A stretch of DNA of 64,000 bases, taken from UBA11612 sp964475755 (GTDB taxonomy: Bacteria > Pseudomonadota > Alphaproteobacteria > Rhodospirillales > Rhodospirillaceae). The DNA lies in the NCBI GenBank assembly GCA_964475755.1, contig CAYYXR010000006.1:1-64000 (forward strand), in the 5' to 3' direction. A program made the translations under genes and the position numbers. This document shows positions 1 to 9,699 of the stretch, piece by piece. The notes under the pieces are model-generated. The model was not told the DNA's origin, ran no database searches, and was given only the letters and a program-made list of their open reading frames with translations. The first letter of the stretch is position 1; each line of letters opens with the position of its first letter.

Positions 1-1559
1 TGCGCAACACCTACATCTTCCCGCCCGCGCCGAGCATGCGGATCATCTCGGATATCTTCGCGTTCACCTCGACCAAGATGCCGAAGTTCAACTCCATCTC
101 CATCTCCGGCTATCACATGCAGGAAGCCGGCGCGACGGCGGACCTGGAACTGGCCTACACGCTGGCCGACGGCGTGGAGTACGCCCGCGCAGGCATGAAC
201 GCGGGGCTGAACATTGATGCCTTTGCGCCGAGGCTCAGCTTCTTCTGGGCCATCGGCATGAACTTCTTCATGGAAGTGGCCAAGATGCGCGCCGCGCGCC
301 TTCTCTGGGCCAAGTTGATCAAACAGTTTGATCCGAAAAACGATAAATCCCTGTCTCTGCGCACTCACAGCCAGACCTCCGGCTGGAGCCTGACCGCGCA
401 GGACGTTTACAACAATGTGATCCGCACCTGCGTCGAAGCCATGGCGGCGACACAAGGCCACACCCAATCCTTGCACACCAACGCCCTGGACGAAGCCCTC
501 GCGCTGCCCACGGATTTCTCGGCGCGCATCGCCCGCAACACGCAGCTGTTCATTCAGCAGGAATCGGGTACCACCCGCAGCGTCGATCCTTGGGGCGGCA
601 GCTATTATGTCGAGCGCCTCACCTATGAACTGGCCAACAAAGCCTGGGCGCATATCCAGGAAGTCGAGGGATTGGGCGGCATGGCCAAAGCCATCGAAGC
701 GGGTATTCCCAAGCTGCGCATTGAAGAGGCCGCCGCGCGCACCCAGGCGCGCATCGATTCCGGCCGCCAGACGGTGGTGGGCGTGAACAAGTACCGCCTT
801 GACGAGAAAGAGGACATCGACGTTCTGAAGGTCGATAATAGCGCAGTGCGTACCGCGCAGCTCGATAAGCTGAAACGCCTGAAGGCCGAGCGCGACGAAG
901 CGGCGTGCAAGGAAGCGCTGGACGCTTTGACCAAAGCGGCGGAAAGCGGCACGGGCAATTTGCTCGAGCTATCCGTCAACGCGGCGCGCGCCATGGCAAC
1001 CGTCGGCGAAATGACGAGCGCGCTGGAGAAAATTTACGGACGCCACGTGGCGGAAATCAAATCCATCTCCGGCGTCTACCGTAAGGAAGTGGGAGCGGGA
1101 TCGGAAACCGTGGATAAAGTATCGAAAATGGTTGAGACCTTCGCCGAGAAGGAAGGTCGCCGCCCGCGTATTCTGGTCGCCAAGATGGGCCAGGACGGCC
1201 ACGACCGGGGCCAGAAGGTGATCGCGTCCGCGTTCGCGGATCTCGGCTTCGACGTCGATATCGGGCCCTTGTTCCAAACCCCGGCGGAAGCCGCGAAGCA
1301 GGCAGTGGAAAACGACGTGCACATCATCGGTGCGTCGTCCCTGGCCGCCGGTCACCTGACACTGGTGCCCGAATTAAAAGCGGAACTGAAGAAGCTGGGG
1401 CGCGAAGACATCATGATCGTGGTGGGCGGCGTGATTCCTCCGCAGGATTTCGATGCGCTCACCAAAGCGGGCGCGGCAGCCATCTTCCCGCCGGGCACCG
1501 TGATCGGTGAAGCGGCCATCGGCCTGCTTGAAAAGCTGAACACAGCATTGGGCCATTAG
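1..1559 (+). CDS. Methylmalonyl-CoA mutase, large/catalytic subunit (5' truncated by window edge)
   Basis: Adenosylcobalamin-dependent isomerase interconverting (R)-methylmalonyl-CoA and succinyl-CoA, the last step of propionate and branched-chain catabolism. The reading frame is open from base 3 and starts inside the TIM-barrel domain with RNTYIFPPAPSMRII, a segment typical of this family; about 518 residues are present and roughly the first 200 lie outside the window. Substrate-domain landmarks such as RTHSQTSGWSL, TQSLHTNALDEALALPT and the segment RSVDPWGGSYYVE are intact. The C-terminal B12 domain carries the base-off/His-on signature DGHDRG (about bases 1193-1210) and a later GG motif (VVGGVIPPQD). 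The GTPase meaB follows after 9 bp, as expected for the pair. Whether a separate small subunit exists cannot be seen. Confidence 0.95.
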   Translation, partial: RNTYIFPPAPSMRIISDIFAFTSTKMPKFNSISISGYHMQEAGATADLELAYTLADGVEYARAGMNAGLNIDAFAPRLSFFWAIGMNFFMEVAKMRAARLLWAKLIKQFDPKNDKSLSLRTHSQTSGWSLTAQDVYNNVIRTCVEAMAATQGHTQSLHTNALDEALALPTDFSARIARNTQLFIQQESGTTRSVDPWGGSYYVERLTYELANKAWAHIQEVEGLGGMAKAIEAGIPKLRIEEAAARTQARIDSGRQTVVGVNKYRLDEKEDIDVLKVDNSAVRTAQLDKLKRLKAERDEAACKEALDALTKAAESGTGNLLELSVNAARAMATVGEMTSALEKIYGRHVAEIKSISGVYRKEVGAGSETVDKVSKMVETFAEKEGRRPRILVAKMGQDGHDRGQKVIASAFADLGFDVDIGPLFQTPAEAAKQAVENDVHIIGASSLAAGHLTLVPELKAELKKLGREDIMIVVGGVIPPQDFDALTKAGAAAIFPPGTVIGEAAIGLLEKLNTALGH

Positions 1560-1568
1560 GATCTGCGC

Positions 1569-2582
1569 TTGGCTGACGCCCAAACACCCGCGAACGGAAA
1601 CGGCACGCTGAAAACGGCGGAGGAGTATGTCGCCGGTGTGTTGTCCGGCGACCGGGCGAAACTGGCGCGCGCGATCACGCTCATCGAATCCCGCAACGCC
1701 GCGCATCAATCCACAGCCCAGGACATGCTGGTGCAGTTGCTGCCCAAAACCGGCAAAAGTTTGCGCATCGGCGTGAGCGGCTTGCCCGGCGCGGGCAAGA
1801 GCACGTTCATCGATGCCTTCGGCACCATGCTGACGGCGGCGGGCCACAAGGTGGCCGTGCTTGCGGTCGATCCGACATCCTCACGTACCGGCGGGTCCAT
1901 CCTCGGTGACAAAACGCGCATGGCGCGGCTGTCCGTTGATCCAGGCGCCTTCATCCGTCCCTCGCCCACCGGCGGCACCTTGGGCGGCGTCGCGCGCGCG
2001 ACGCGCGAAGCGATCCTGGTCTGCGAGGCGGCGGGCTTCGACATTATCCTGGTGGAAACCGTCGGTGTCGGCCAAAGCGAGATCACCGTTTCGGAGATGG
2101 TGGACTTTTTCCTGGTGCTGATGATCGCGGGCGGCGGCGACGAACTGCAGGGCATCAAGAAAGGCGTTCTGGAGATCGCAGAGATGATCGCCATCACCAA
2201 GGCCGACGGCGATAATGAAAAGCGCGCGGCCATCACCGCCGCCGATTACCAACATGCGCTGCGCATCATCACGCCCGCCAACAGCGACTGGACCCCGCCG
2301 GTGATCACCATCAGCGCCCAGGAGAACAAGGGCCTGGATAAGCTGTGGGAGAAGATCGATCACTACCGCCGCATCATGAACGAGAACGGCGGCTGGGACG
2401 CCAAACGCCGCAAGCAGCAAATCCGCTGGATGTGGTCCATGGTCGATGACCGCCTGATGACGCGCCTGAAAGCCGACCCCAAGGTCAAGGCGCTGGTTCC
2501 CGATTTGGAAAAGGGCGTCGGCGACGGTAAGCTGACCCCCTCTCTCGCCGTCGATCAAATCCTCGCCGCCTTCAACACATAG
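1569..2582 (+). CDS. meaB: Methylmalonyl-CoA mutase-associated GTPase MeaB (ArgK family)
   Basis: G3E-family GTPase that gates cobalamin loading and protects methylmalonyl-CoA mutase from inactivation; cytoplasmic. The 337-residue product has a Walker A loop GLPGAGKST near residue 70, the family segments DPTSSRTGGSILGDKTRM and FIRPSPTGGTLGG, a switch region VETVGVGQSE and the guanine-specificity motif TKAD. Older annotation calls this family LAO/AO transport ATPase, which is misleading here. The start is TTG at 1569, 9 bp after the mutase stop; the next in-frame ATG would remove the N-terminal helical segment. The adjacency to the mutase makes co-transcription and the functional assignment secure. 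Confidence 0.95.
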   Translation: MADAQTPANGNGTLKTAEEYVAGVLSGDRAKLARAITLIESRNAAHQSTAQDMLVQLLPKTGKSLRIGVSGLPGAGKSTFIDAFGTMLTAAGHKVAVLAVDPTSSRTGGSILGDKTRMARLSVDPGAFIRPSPTGGTLGGVARATREAILVCEAAGFDIILVETVGVGQSEITVSEMVDFFLVLMIAGGGDELQGIKKGVLEIAEMIAITKADGDNEKRAAITAADYQHALRIITPANSDWTPPVITISAQENKGLDKLWEKIDHYRRIMNENGGWDAKRRKQQIRWMWSMVDDRLMTRLKADPKVKALVPDLEKGVGDGKLTPSLAVDQILAAFNT

Positions 2583-2605
2583 CGCGGCCCGCACAGGAGA
2601 ACGCC

Positions 2606-3853
2606 ATGATCCGCATCTCGACTTTTCTTTTGGTGGGATGCGCATGGCTGACAGGCTGCGCAGCATTTGCTGAATCCGATGCTGAACTTCTGGCCCGGGC
2701 CAAAGCCATCCATGAGCGTGTGATCACCGTCGATACCCATGTGGATATCCCCTTCGATTTCGGCACCGACGCCTACGACATGATGAAGCCGGGCCCGCGT
2801 GGCCAGCAGGTGCACATCCCCACCATGATCGAAGGCGGATTGGATACGGTGTTCCTGATTGTCTATGTGGGGCAAGGCCCGCGCACGGTTTCTGGCCACG
2901 CGAAAGCGGCCTCCGATGCTTTCGTGAAATTCTCGGCCATCCACAAGCTCACCGAGGAAACCTATCCCGATAAGATCGGTCTGGCCCTGACGGCCGAGGA
3001 CGTGCGCGCCATCAATGCCAGCGGGCGCAAGGCGGTGGTGATCGGCATGGAGAACGGCTACCCGATGGGGAGCGATCTGAAATTGCTCGACGTGTTCTAC
3101 GATTACGGCGCGCGCTACCTGGGTCTCATGCACAATGGCCACAATGAATTGGGCGATTCCGCGCAGCCCTTCGAGAAGGACGAGGCCGACGAACACGGCG
3201 GGCTCTCGGAACTGGGACAGCAGGTGGTCACGAGGCTTAACGAGCTTGGCATCATGGTCGACGTCTCCCATTCAGGAAAACAAACCACGCTGGATATTCT
3301 GGCGCACACCAAGGCCCCAGCCATCGCCAGCCATTCGGCGGTGAAAGGCATCTACGATCATCCGCGCAACATGAGCGACGAGGAACTCGATGCCCTAAAA
3401 GCCACCGGCGGAGTAGTGCAGATTGTTGCCTTCGATATTTACCTGCGCCAGCCGCCGGAGGAAAAAACCGCCGCGCTGAACGCCCTGCGAGAGGAGATGG
3501 GTTTGAACGCGCCGGGCGGATTTCAGAACATGACTGACGAAACGCGCGAGGCGTATTTCGTTGGTGTGGAAGAGATCAATGCCAAGTGGCCGAAGTCGAG
3601 CGTTTCCGATCTGGCCGATCACATCGATTACGTGGTCAAGCGCATCGGCATCGATCATGTGGGGATTTCGTCCGACTTCAACGGCGGCGGCGGCATCGCC
3701 GGGTGGGAAAACGCGGCGGAAACCTTGAACGTCACCGTCGAGTTGGTGAAACGCGGGTATTCAGAAGAGGATATCGCCAAGCTATGGGGCGGCAATCTGC
3801 TGCGGGTGATGGAGGAAGTTGAGGCTTACGCTGTGAATTTCAAGAGCGAATGA
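2606..3853 (+). CDS. Exported membrane dipeptidase, peptidase family M19
   Basis: Zinc dipeptidase of the renal dipeptidase (M19) family, 415 residues. The N-terminus is a hydrophobic signal with a lipobox-like LTGC at residues 15-18, so the mature enzyme may be a lipoprotein facing the periplasm. Visible metal and active-site segments are DTHVD (first zinc His/Asp), MENGYPMG (bridging Glu), the His-containing segment YLGLMHNGHNELGD, DVSHSG followed by ASHSAVKGIYDHPRN, and HVGISSDFNGGG near the C-terminus. All expected ligands appear present, so it should be active. The substrate (L-dipeptide, D-amino-acid dipeptide or other) cannot be decided. It is followed by a broken exported amidase on the same strand, so the two may have been one hydrolytic unit. 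Confidence 0.9.
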   Translation: MIRISTFLLVGCAWLTGCAAFAESDAELLARAKAIHERVITVDTHVDIPFDFGTDAYDMMKPGPRGQQVHIPTMIEGGLDTVFLIVYVGQGPRTVSGHAKAASDAFVKFSAIHKLTEETYPDKIGLALTAEDVRAINASGRKAVVIGMENGYPMGSDLKLLDVFYDYGARYLGLMHNGHNELGDSAQPFEKDEADEHGGLSELGQQVVTRLNELGIMVDVSHSGKQTTLDILAHTKAPAIASHSAVKGIYDHPRNMSDEELDALKATGGVVQIVAFDIYLRQPPEEKTAALNALREEMGLNAPGGFQNMTDETREAYFVGVEEINAKWPKSSVSDLADHIDYVVKRIGIDHVGISSDFNGGGGIAGWENAAETLNVTVELVKRGYSEEDIAKLWGGNLLRVMEEVEAYAVNFKSE

Positions 3854-3901
3854 GTATGGTTTAATTGGAAGGCGAAGACACCTAGCACAGGGGAATTAAC
3901 A

Positions 3902-5503
3902 ATGATGCACCGCACGTTGATCATCGGGCTTTCGGCAGCAGCCGCTCTCACTCTTGTAGCTTGCTCGGAGCCTACCGCGCCGCCAGAGCTTTACAACGTC
4001 GTTGAAGTGCCCTTGTCGAAAATTTCGGCGGACCTCGCCGATGGAAAGACGACATCAGCAGAAATTACGCAGGCTTATATTGATCGAATCAACGCCCTCG
4101 ACGGACCCTTGAACGGTGTCATCATGGTCGCACCCGATGCACTGGAGCAGGCCGCTGCATCTGATGCGCGGCGGGCGGCGGGCGAAGCCATAGGCCCCCT
4201 TGACGGCGTGCCAATACTTTTCAAGGACAATCATGATGCGGTTGGCATGCCAACAACCGCTGGGTCTTATGCCCTTGAAGAAAATTACCCTGCCCAAGAC
4301 TCCGAAGTAGTGAAGAGGTTACGTGCAGCCGGAGCAGTAATTCTGGGCAAGGCCAACACCTCTCAATTCGCTGGCTACCGCACCATTACAGGCATTAATG
4401 GAAGCCCGTTCGGCGGTAGTACAAACAATCCGTATGACGTTACTCGCTCCGCGGGAGGATCGAGCAACGGGTCGGGCATCTCCGCAGCGATGAGTTATGC
4501 CGCAGGAACAGTCGGAACGGAAACAGCAGGCTCCATAGTCTGGCCGTCATCTTTGAATGGCATAGTTTGAATCAAACCTACCATTGCACTTGTTTCACGC
4601 CGCGGGATCGTGCCTATCAGCCTGACGCAAGACTCCGCCGGTCCGATGACGCGCACCGTTCTCGACACAGCCATGATGCTCAATGTGATGGCCGGTACTG
4701 ACCCGAGCGATCCGTGGTCGGCCGATGCAGATGCAAACAAAAAGGATTACGTCGCAGCTCTTAGCGACACGGCGTTGCGGGGAAAGCGGCTGGGCGTGCT
4801 TCGCATCGGCGCCAATTACAATGATGCGGTCGAGCCATTATTTAACGAAGCTCTGGGCGTGCTTGCCGCTGAAGGCGCGGAACTGGTCGAATTACCGTCG
4901 GATTCGCTAGTGGATACCAGCGTCTATATGCGAACAACTTTACTTCACGAGTTCAAGGAAGATTTGAACAACTATCTCGCCGGAACCCCGGACACAGTTG
5001 AAGTCAAAACATTGGCTGACCTCATCGAGTTCGGCAAAAACCACCCTGTGGAAAGCATGCACGCCATGGATATTTGGGAAGCGGCTGAAAAAACGCAGGG
5101 CGGCCGTCAAAATCCGACGTACCAGGAAGTGCTGAAGGAGGGAAAGCGCCTCGCCATGGAGGACGGCATTGACCGACTTCTGAAGGACTACAATCTGGAT
5201 GCCTTGGTATCCCTACCGGGCGGCCCGGCAGACGTCACGCCCCCCGACGGCACGTCATATTCTGTGTTCTTGGCGGAGCACCAGCCGGGAGATTTTCCAC
5301 CCGCAGCCACCAACACAGCAGCAACTGCCGGCTACCCTCTGATCTCTGTTCCCATGGGTCTTTTAAATGGCCTGCCTGTAGGAATTTCATTTGTCGGAAC
5401 GGCTTGGTCCGAAGCGCTGTTACTGTCCCTGGCCTACGACTACGAACAGGCGTCCCAAGCGCGGGTTCCTCCGCCGCGAACGTTTGAACAGATTGAACGC
5501 TAG
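3902..5503 (+). pseudogene. Amidase-signature lipoprotein gene interrupted by one in-frame TGA
   Basis: The frame reads as a single amidase-signature hydrolase of about 532 sense codons, with one TGA at 4568-4570 and no frame change. The N-terminus is a lipoprotein signal (LTLVAC, Cys21). The Ser-cisSer-Lys triad lies before the stop: Lys108 in LFKDNHD, the GGSSNGSG loop at 185-192 and Ser211 in TETAGSIVWPS. The stop replaces the second glycine of the family motif NG(V/I)VGIKPT; downstream the frame continues as IKPTIALVSRRGIVPIS through to a normal C-terminus ending at 5503. One G-to-T change (GGA to TGA) explains it. The first 222 residues alone lack half the fold and should not be active. 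Sequencing error, recent nonsense mutation or readthrough cannot be separated from sequence alone. Confidence 0.85.
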
Positions 5504-5536
5504 ATTTGATTTTGAGGCCGCGAATTGCGGGCCTGA

Positions 5537-6385
5537 CTACTTATCCTCGGCGATCAGCCCGTACAGCTGCGGCCTGCGGTCTCTAAAGAACCCGAACGCG
5601 GCGCGGTTGCGGCGCACTTCATCCAGATCAAACCCGGCGACGATCACACCTTCATTGTCGCGCCCAAGTTCCTCGATCTTTTCACCGCGCTGATCGGCGA
5701 TGAAGGACGAGCCGTAGAACGTCTGTCCGTTTTCGGTGCCGATACGGTTGGCGGCCACCACCGGCACCACGTTGGACACGGCGTGGCCAACCATGGCCCG
5801 CTGCCATAATTCCTTGGTGTCGAATTCGGGGTGATCGGGCTCGGACCCGATGGCCGTGGGATAAAACAGAATGTCCGCGCCCATGAGCATCATGACGCGG
5901 GCGGTTTCCGGGAACCACTGGTCCCAACAGATGCCAACGCCCATCTTGCCGAACTTGGTGGCCCACACCTTGAAACCGGTGTTGCCGGGGCGGAAATAAA
6001 ATTTTTCCTCGTAGCCGGGGCCGTCCGGGATATGGCTTTTGCGGTACACACCGAGCACGGACCCGTCGGCATCGATCATCGCGAGGCTGTTGTAGAAGTG
6101 CTGGCCGTCGCGCTCGAAGATCGAAGCTGGGATCGCGACGCCGAGCTTTTTCGCCACCGCCGAGAGTTTGGTCACCACGGGGTGCGAGTCCGCCGGAAAG
6201 GCGCTATCGAAGTGCTTTTCCTTTTCCTCAACGCAGAAGTAATGCCCCTGCAATAGCTCGGGCGGCAGGATGACATTCGCGCCCCGCTTCGCGGCCTGCT
6301 CAATGAAGCCCGCGATGCGGTCGATATTCTCGGACATATTGTCCGAGAAGGCGCATTGAATGGCGGCGACTTTAATGATGCTCAT
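5537..6385 (-). CDS. aguB: N-carbamoylputrescine amidase
   Basis: Nitrilase-superfamily enzyme converting N-carbamoylputrescine to putrescine, CO2 and ammonia; 282 residues, the usual length for the family. The Glu-Lys-Cys catalytic set is visible: Glu in ILPPELLQG (about residue 43), Lys in YRKSHIPDGPGYEEKFYF (about 118-125) and Cys in GVGICWDQWFPE (about 155). The GPGYEEKFYF segment is typical of AguB rather than of other nitrilases. It lies 27 bp downstream of aguA on the same strand, giving a two-gene agmatine-to-putrescine unit. Confidence 0.93.
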   Translation of the reverse strand: MSIIKVAAIQCAFSDNMSENIDRIAGFIEQAAKRGANVILPPELLQGHYFCVEEKEKHFDSAFPADSHPVVTKLSAVAKKLGVAIPASIFERDGQHFYNSLAMIDADGSVLGVYRKSHIPDGPGYEEKFYFRPGNTGFKVWATKFGKMGVGICWDQWFPETARVMMLMGADILFYPTAIGSEPDHPEFDTKELWQRAMVGHAVSNVVPVVAANRIGTENGQTFYGSSFIADQRGEKIEELGRDNEGVIVAGFDLDEVRRNRAAFGFFRDRRPQLYGLIAEDK

Positions 6386-6412
6386 GGTGCAGTGCTCACG
6401 ATAGGTGGCCTC

Positions 6413-7447
6413 TTAAACAGCGGGCTGCTGCTGGGTGATGCAATGGAACGACCCGCCGCCGGTTATAACATGGCCCGCGGGCAAACCCACCGTGCGGCGT
6501 GTGGGAAACAGCTTCGTGAGGACCGCAACGGCCGCATCGTCGTATTTGGTGCCGTAGGTTGGGACCACGACGGTGGTGTTGCCGATATAAAAGTTCATGA
6601 AGCTGGCGGGGATGATCTCGCCCTCCGCATCCGTCACCCGCCCCGGCGAGGGCACGGTGACGACCTCGATGGATTCCGCTCTCGCATCCGTCGCGCCTTT
6701 GAGGTCTTTGACAATGGCATTCAGCGCATCGCGGTTGGGATCATCGGACCCGCTGGGTTCCATGCACACCACGACACCCGGGGCGATAAAGCGCGCGATG
6801 TTATCGATGTGCCCGTCGGTGTGATCGTTGGCCAGGCCGTCACCCAGCCAGATGAGTTTTTCGATGCCGAGGGACTCGCGCAGGCGGGTTTCAATATCGG
6901 CCTGAGTCAGATTGGGGTTGCGGTTTGCATTGAGGAGACACTGTTTGGTGGTGAGCGCCGTGCCGCGCCCGTCCACATCAATCGAGCCGCCTTCGAGAAT
7001 CCAGTCATTGGTAAAGGACTGAACACCGCTGCGCTGGGCGACGAATGGGGCGACGGCATCGTCGCCCTCCAGAATGTATTTGCCGCCCCATCCGTTGAAG
7101 CCAAAGCAGGCCGCCGCAAGCTTGGCGTTGTCCCTGACAAAGATCGGCGCGGTATCGCGCAGCCAAATATCGCCGAGGGTCGCCGGGATGACTTCGGCGC
7201 CGGTGCCGTAAAGGGATGCGCGGGCCGAGGCCACCGCCTCATCGCCGCAGGCCAAAATCTTGAGCGTTTCGCCGCGGGGCGCGCCGGTGGCGGGATCGAG
7301 ATCGGCGATGGCTTTATACAGCGCGGCGATTTCCGTGCGGGCGGGCGCGAGGTCCTCCAACCACAACTCGCCGTCGCTGGGCCAGGCGGACCAAACGGCG
7401 GCGTGGGGCTCCCACTCGGCGGGTTGAATATAGCGGGTCGTGTTCAT
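6413..7447 (-). CDS. aguA: Agmatine deiminase
   Basis: Peptidylarginine-deiminase-type enzyme that hydrolyses agmatine to N-carbamoylputrescine and ammonia, first step of the agmatine route to putrescine. The start is placed at ATG 7447 because family homology begins at TTRYIQPAEWEPHAAVWSAWP; the longer open frame upstream is not conserved-looking and overlaps the divergent promoter region. The 344-residue product shows the catalytic segments RDTAPIFV, EGGSIDVDGRG, DHTDGHID and the nucleophilic Cys in GGGSFHC near the C-terminus. aguB follows 27 bp downstream. Confidence 0.94.
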   Translation of the reverse strand: MNTTRYIQPAEWEPHAAVWSAWPSDGELWLEDLAPARTEIAALYKAIADLDPATGAPRGETLKILACGDEAVASARASLYGTGAEVIPATLGDIWLRDTAPIFVRDNAKLAAACFGFNGWGGKYILEGDDAVAPFVAQRSGVQSFTNDWILEGGSIDVDGRGTALTTKQCLLNANRNPNLTQADIETRLRESLGIEKLIWLGDGLANDHTDGHIDNIARFIAPGVVVCMEPSGSDDPNRDALNAIVKDLKGATDARAESIEVVTVPSPGRVTDAEGEIIPASFMNFYIGNTTVVVPTYGTKYDDAAVAVLTKLFPTRRTVGLPAGHVITGGGSFHCITQQQPAV

Positions 7448-7494
7448 GGGCCGGTTCCATACTGTCTTGGCGGGCGCTACGCAACGACTACCTA

Positions 7495-7522
7495 GTGACA
7501 ATCCAAAAGGCGCGTGTATAAG
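7495..7522 (+). promoter_or_regulatory. Candidate sigma-70 promoter for the TPR-methyltransferase gene
   Basis: GTGACA (7495-7500) and TATAAG (7517-7522) are separated by 16 bases and lie about 25 bp upstream of the ATG at 7548, in the divergent gap with aguA. The -10 sits inside a GGCGCG...CGCGCC inverted repeat (7509-7530). Assignment is by consensus only. Confidence 0.4.
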
Positions 7523-7547
7523 AGCGCGCCCCAAATCGAGAACCCTC

Positions 7548-8474
7548 ATGGCATCCGGAAATCTGACGGCCGACCGACGTTTCACCTACGCCCAAGATCT
7601 GCGGCGCGAGGGAGATATCGGCGCGGCCGTGGATATGATGATGCAGGTGCTGGAGCTGGTGCCCGAGTGGACCGAGGGCCTGTACGCGCTGGGGGAAATG
7701 CTGCTGGAGGCCGAGCGCCCCGAAGACGCCGCCGGGGCCTTTCGCGCGTATCTCATTCTTGATCCCGCCGATTCCATGGGCGCGACCCTGCAGCTGAATT
7801 TTCTGGCAGACGGAACAACGACGACTTCAATGCCCGAAGCCTATGTGCGCCGCTTGTTCGACGAGTACGCGCCGAAGTTCGACACCGCACTGACCGGCGC
7901 GCTGAAATACCGCGCTCCGGCCATACTGCGTGCGGCCATCGATGCGGTCATGCTCGGGCGCCGGTTCGCACGCACCATCGACCTTGGATGTGGCACAGGC
8001 TTGATGGGCGCGGCGATCCGCGATCTGACGGACTGGCTGGGGGGGATCGACCTGTCGCCGGGCATGATCAAAGCGGCGCATTCCAAAACACTTTATGACC
8101 AACTAATTGTGGCCGATATGGTCAACGGGTTGCGGGAGATTTCTGAACAGTGCGACTTGATTGTTGCCGCTGACTCGTTCGTGTATCTCGGCGATCTCAA
8201 CCCCGTTTTAAGCGCCGCGCATCATGTGCTGGCCAAGGACGGTGCGCTGGTATTCACCGTGCAGCGCTGCGACGGCGCGGGATACAAACTGGGCCAGGAA
8301 TGCCGGTTCAGTCATAGCTATGCCTACGTCGCCGAAGAATGCGCGCGGATTGGGTTTTCCATCGTAGCTTCAAGCGAGACATTCTATCGCCAGGAAAAGG
8401 GCGTTGACGTGCCCGGACTTGTTTTCCTGCTTCGCCCCTTACAGCCTAGTCCAGCTGAAGCACCACCGCTTTAA
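7548..8474 (+). CDS. TPR-containing class I SAM-dependent methyltransferase
   Basis: A 308-residue protein with a short N-terminal tetratricopeptide-like helical pair (about residues 5-75, with ALGEMLLEAERPEDAAGAFRA resembling a TPR) followed by a class I methyltransferase fold. Motif I is TIDLGCGTGLMGAAI (about 143-157), the post-I acidic segment is GGIDLSPGMI, and motif IV is IVAADSFVYLGDL. The overall pattern resembles predicted TPR methyltransferases; the substrate is unknown. Start chosen at ATG 7548 behind a plausible promoter; upstream in-frame codons overlap the aguA start region. The 3' end overlaps the convergent rRNA methyltransferase gene by 29 bp. Confidence 0.8.
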   Translation: MASGNLTADRRFTYAQDLRREGDIGAAVDMMMQVLELVPEWTEGLYALGEMLLEAERPEDAAGAFRAYLILDPADSMGATLQLNFLADGTTTTSMPEAYVRRLFDEYAPKFDTALTGALKYRAPAILRAAIDAVMLGRRFARTIDLGCGTGLMGAAIRDLTDWLGGIDLSPGMIKAAHSKTLYDQLIVADMVNGLREISEQCDLIVAADSFVYLGDLNPVLSAAHHVLAKDGALVFTVQRCDGAGYKLGQECRFSHSYAYVAEECARIGFSIVASSETFYRQEKGVDVPGLVFLLRPLQPSPAEAPPL

Positions 8475-9651
8475 GATAAGCGCTTTCAGGCAACTGCGGG
8501 TGGACCGGGTGATCGGGGCCCGCGCGGGATGTGCGGATGACGCGGCCTGTGCGGCGCGCATCCGACACTCCGCGCACGACCGCGCTTTGGAATTCCGGCG
8601 GCGGCGCGTTGTGGCTGCACGAAGCCTGAAACATGAAGCCGCCCGGCGCGGTGACCTGGGCGCAAAGACGGGCGAGTTTGCGATAGCCCTGGAGCCCGGC
8701 TTTGAGATCCTTTTTGGATTTAATAAAGGGCGGCGGATCGGCGATGACCACGTCCCATGTCTTGCCGTCGGCGATTGCCTTTTCAAGAAATGCAAAGACA
8801 TCCGAACGGGTGAACGTACATTTGGATGCGAGACCGTTTGCATCGGCGGCTTTGTTCGCCAGAGCGAGTGCGGGCTCCGAACTGTCAACGGCTTCGACAG
8901 TTTTTGCGCCGGCTTGCGCACAGGTGAGCGCGAACCCGCCGGTGTGGGTGTAAAGATCGAGCACCAATGCGCCGCTGCTCAAGATTCCCATGAACGCGTG
9001 ATTGTCGCGCTGATCGAAATACCATCCGGTTTTCTGGCCAGACATGAGGTCTGCAAAAAAAGTGAGCGCGCTCTCTTTAACTTCTGTGGTTTCGCTTGAT
9101 GAGCCGCGAAGAACGCGGACATCGTCCTCCAAGCCTTCCAGCTTCCGCGCGCCGCTATCCCCGCGCAGAACGATGCACTTGGGCGCTATGGTTTCGTCGA
9201 GCGCTTTCACGACAGCATCCAGCAGCGCGGTCATTCCGGCGGTGTTGGGTTGAATGACGCAGGTCTCGCCGAAGCGGTCCACGGCAAGGCCCGGAAGGCC
9301 ATCCGCCTCCGCGTGAATCAGGCGATAGAACGGTGCGGCGAATATGCGCTCACGCAACGCCAAAGCCGATGCGATGCGCCGCGCAACGAAAGCTGCGTCT
9401 ACGGCTTCATCAGGCACAGGCGACAGCACACGCGCGGCGATGAGGGTCTTGGCATTGAAATAGGCGGTGGCGAGTCCCTGCCCGCCGGCGTCCGTCAGGG
9501 TCACGAGCGCGCCGGGCGGCAGCACCTTGGCCGCCGTATCCATAACCACCTCGTTGGAAAACACCCAAGGGTGCCCGGACTGGAGTCGCTTGTGCGCACC
9601 TTTGTGAAAAGACACACGCGGATAGGGCGGCGATGGCGAAGTGTTTGACAT
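8446..9651 (-). CDS. Class I rRNA (cytosine-C5) methyltransferase, RlmI-like
   Basis: A 401-residue protein with an N-terminal PUA-like domain (KGAHKRLQSGHPWVFSNEV), a middle domain (LPGLAVDRFGE) and a C-terminal SAM-binding domain. The segment GQKTGWYFDQRDN, motif I VLDLYTHTGGFAL, and motif IV ADPPPF followed by the catalytic-Cys region FMFQASCSHN all match the RlmI family, which methylates C1962 of 23S rRNA in E. coli. The exact target here is inferred. The start at ATG 9651 is preferred over GTG 9660. Its 3' end overlaps the convergent TPR-methyltransferase gene. Confidence 0.88.
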   Translation of the reverse strand: MSNTSPSPPYPRVSFHKGAHKRLQSGHPWVFSNEVVMDTAAKVLPPGALVTLTDAGGQGLATAYFNAKTLIAARVLSPVPDEAVDAAFVARRIASALALRERIFAAPFYRLIHAEADGLPGLAVDRFGETCVIQPNTAGMTALLDAVVKALDETIAPKCIVLRGDSGARKLEGLEDDVRVLRGSSSETTEVKESALTFFADLMSGQKTGWYFDQRDNHAFMGILSSGALVLDLYTHTGGFALTCAQAGAKTVEAVDSSEPALALANKAADANGLASKCTFTRSDVFAFLEKAIADGKTWDVVIADPPPFIKSKKDLKAGLQGYRKLARLCAQVTAPGGFMFQASCSHNAPPPEFQSAVVRGVSDARRTGRVIRTSRAGPDHPVHPQLPESAYLKAVVLQLD

Positions 9652-9699
9652 GGCCGGCACATTACCCGCGAGGCGTCATATTGCACAGCTTATTGCGCG

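Noticed and set aside
4568..4570. TGA in the amidase read as selenocysteine
   Set aside because: The position is a structural glycine in the family, not Cys or Sec, and no selenocysteine insertion hairpin is apparent downstream.
6356..7495. Plus-strand open frame of about 380 codons opposite aguA
   Set aside because: It is an antisense shadow of a well-supported agmatine deiminase in GC-rich DNA.
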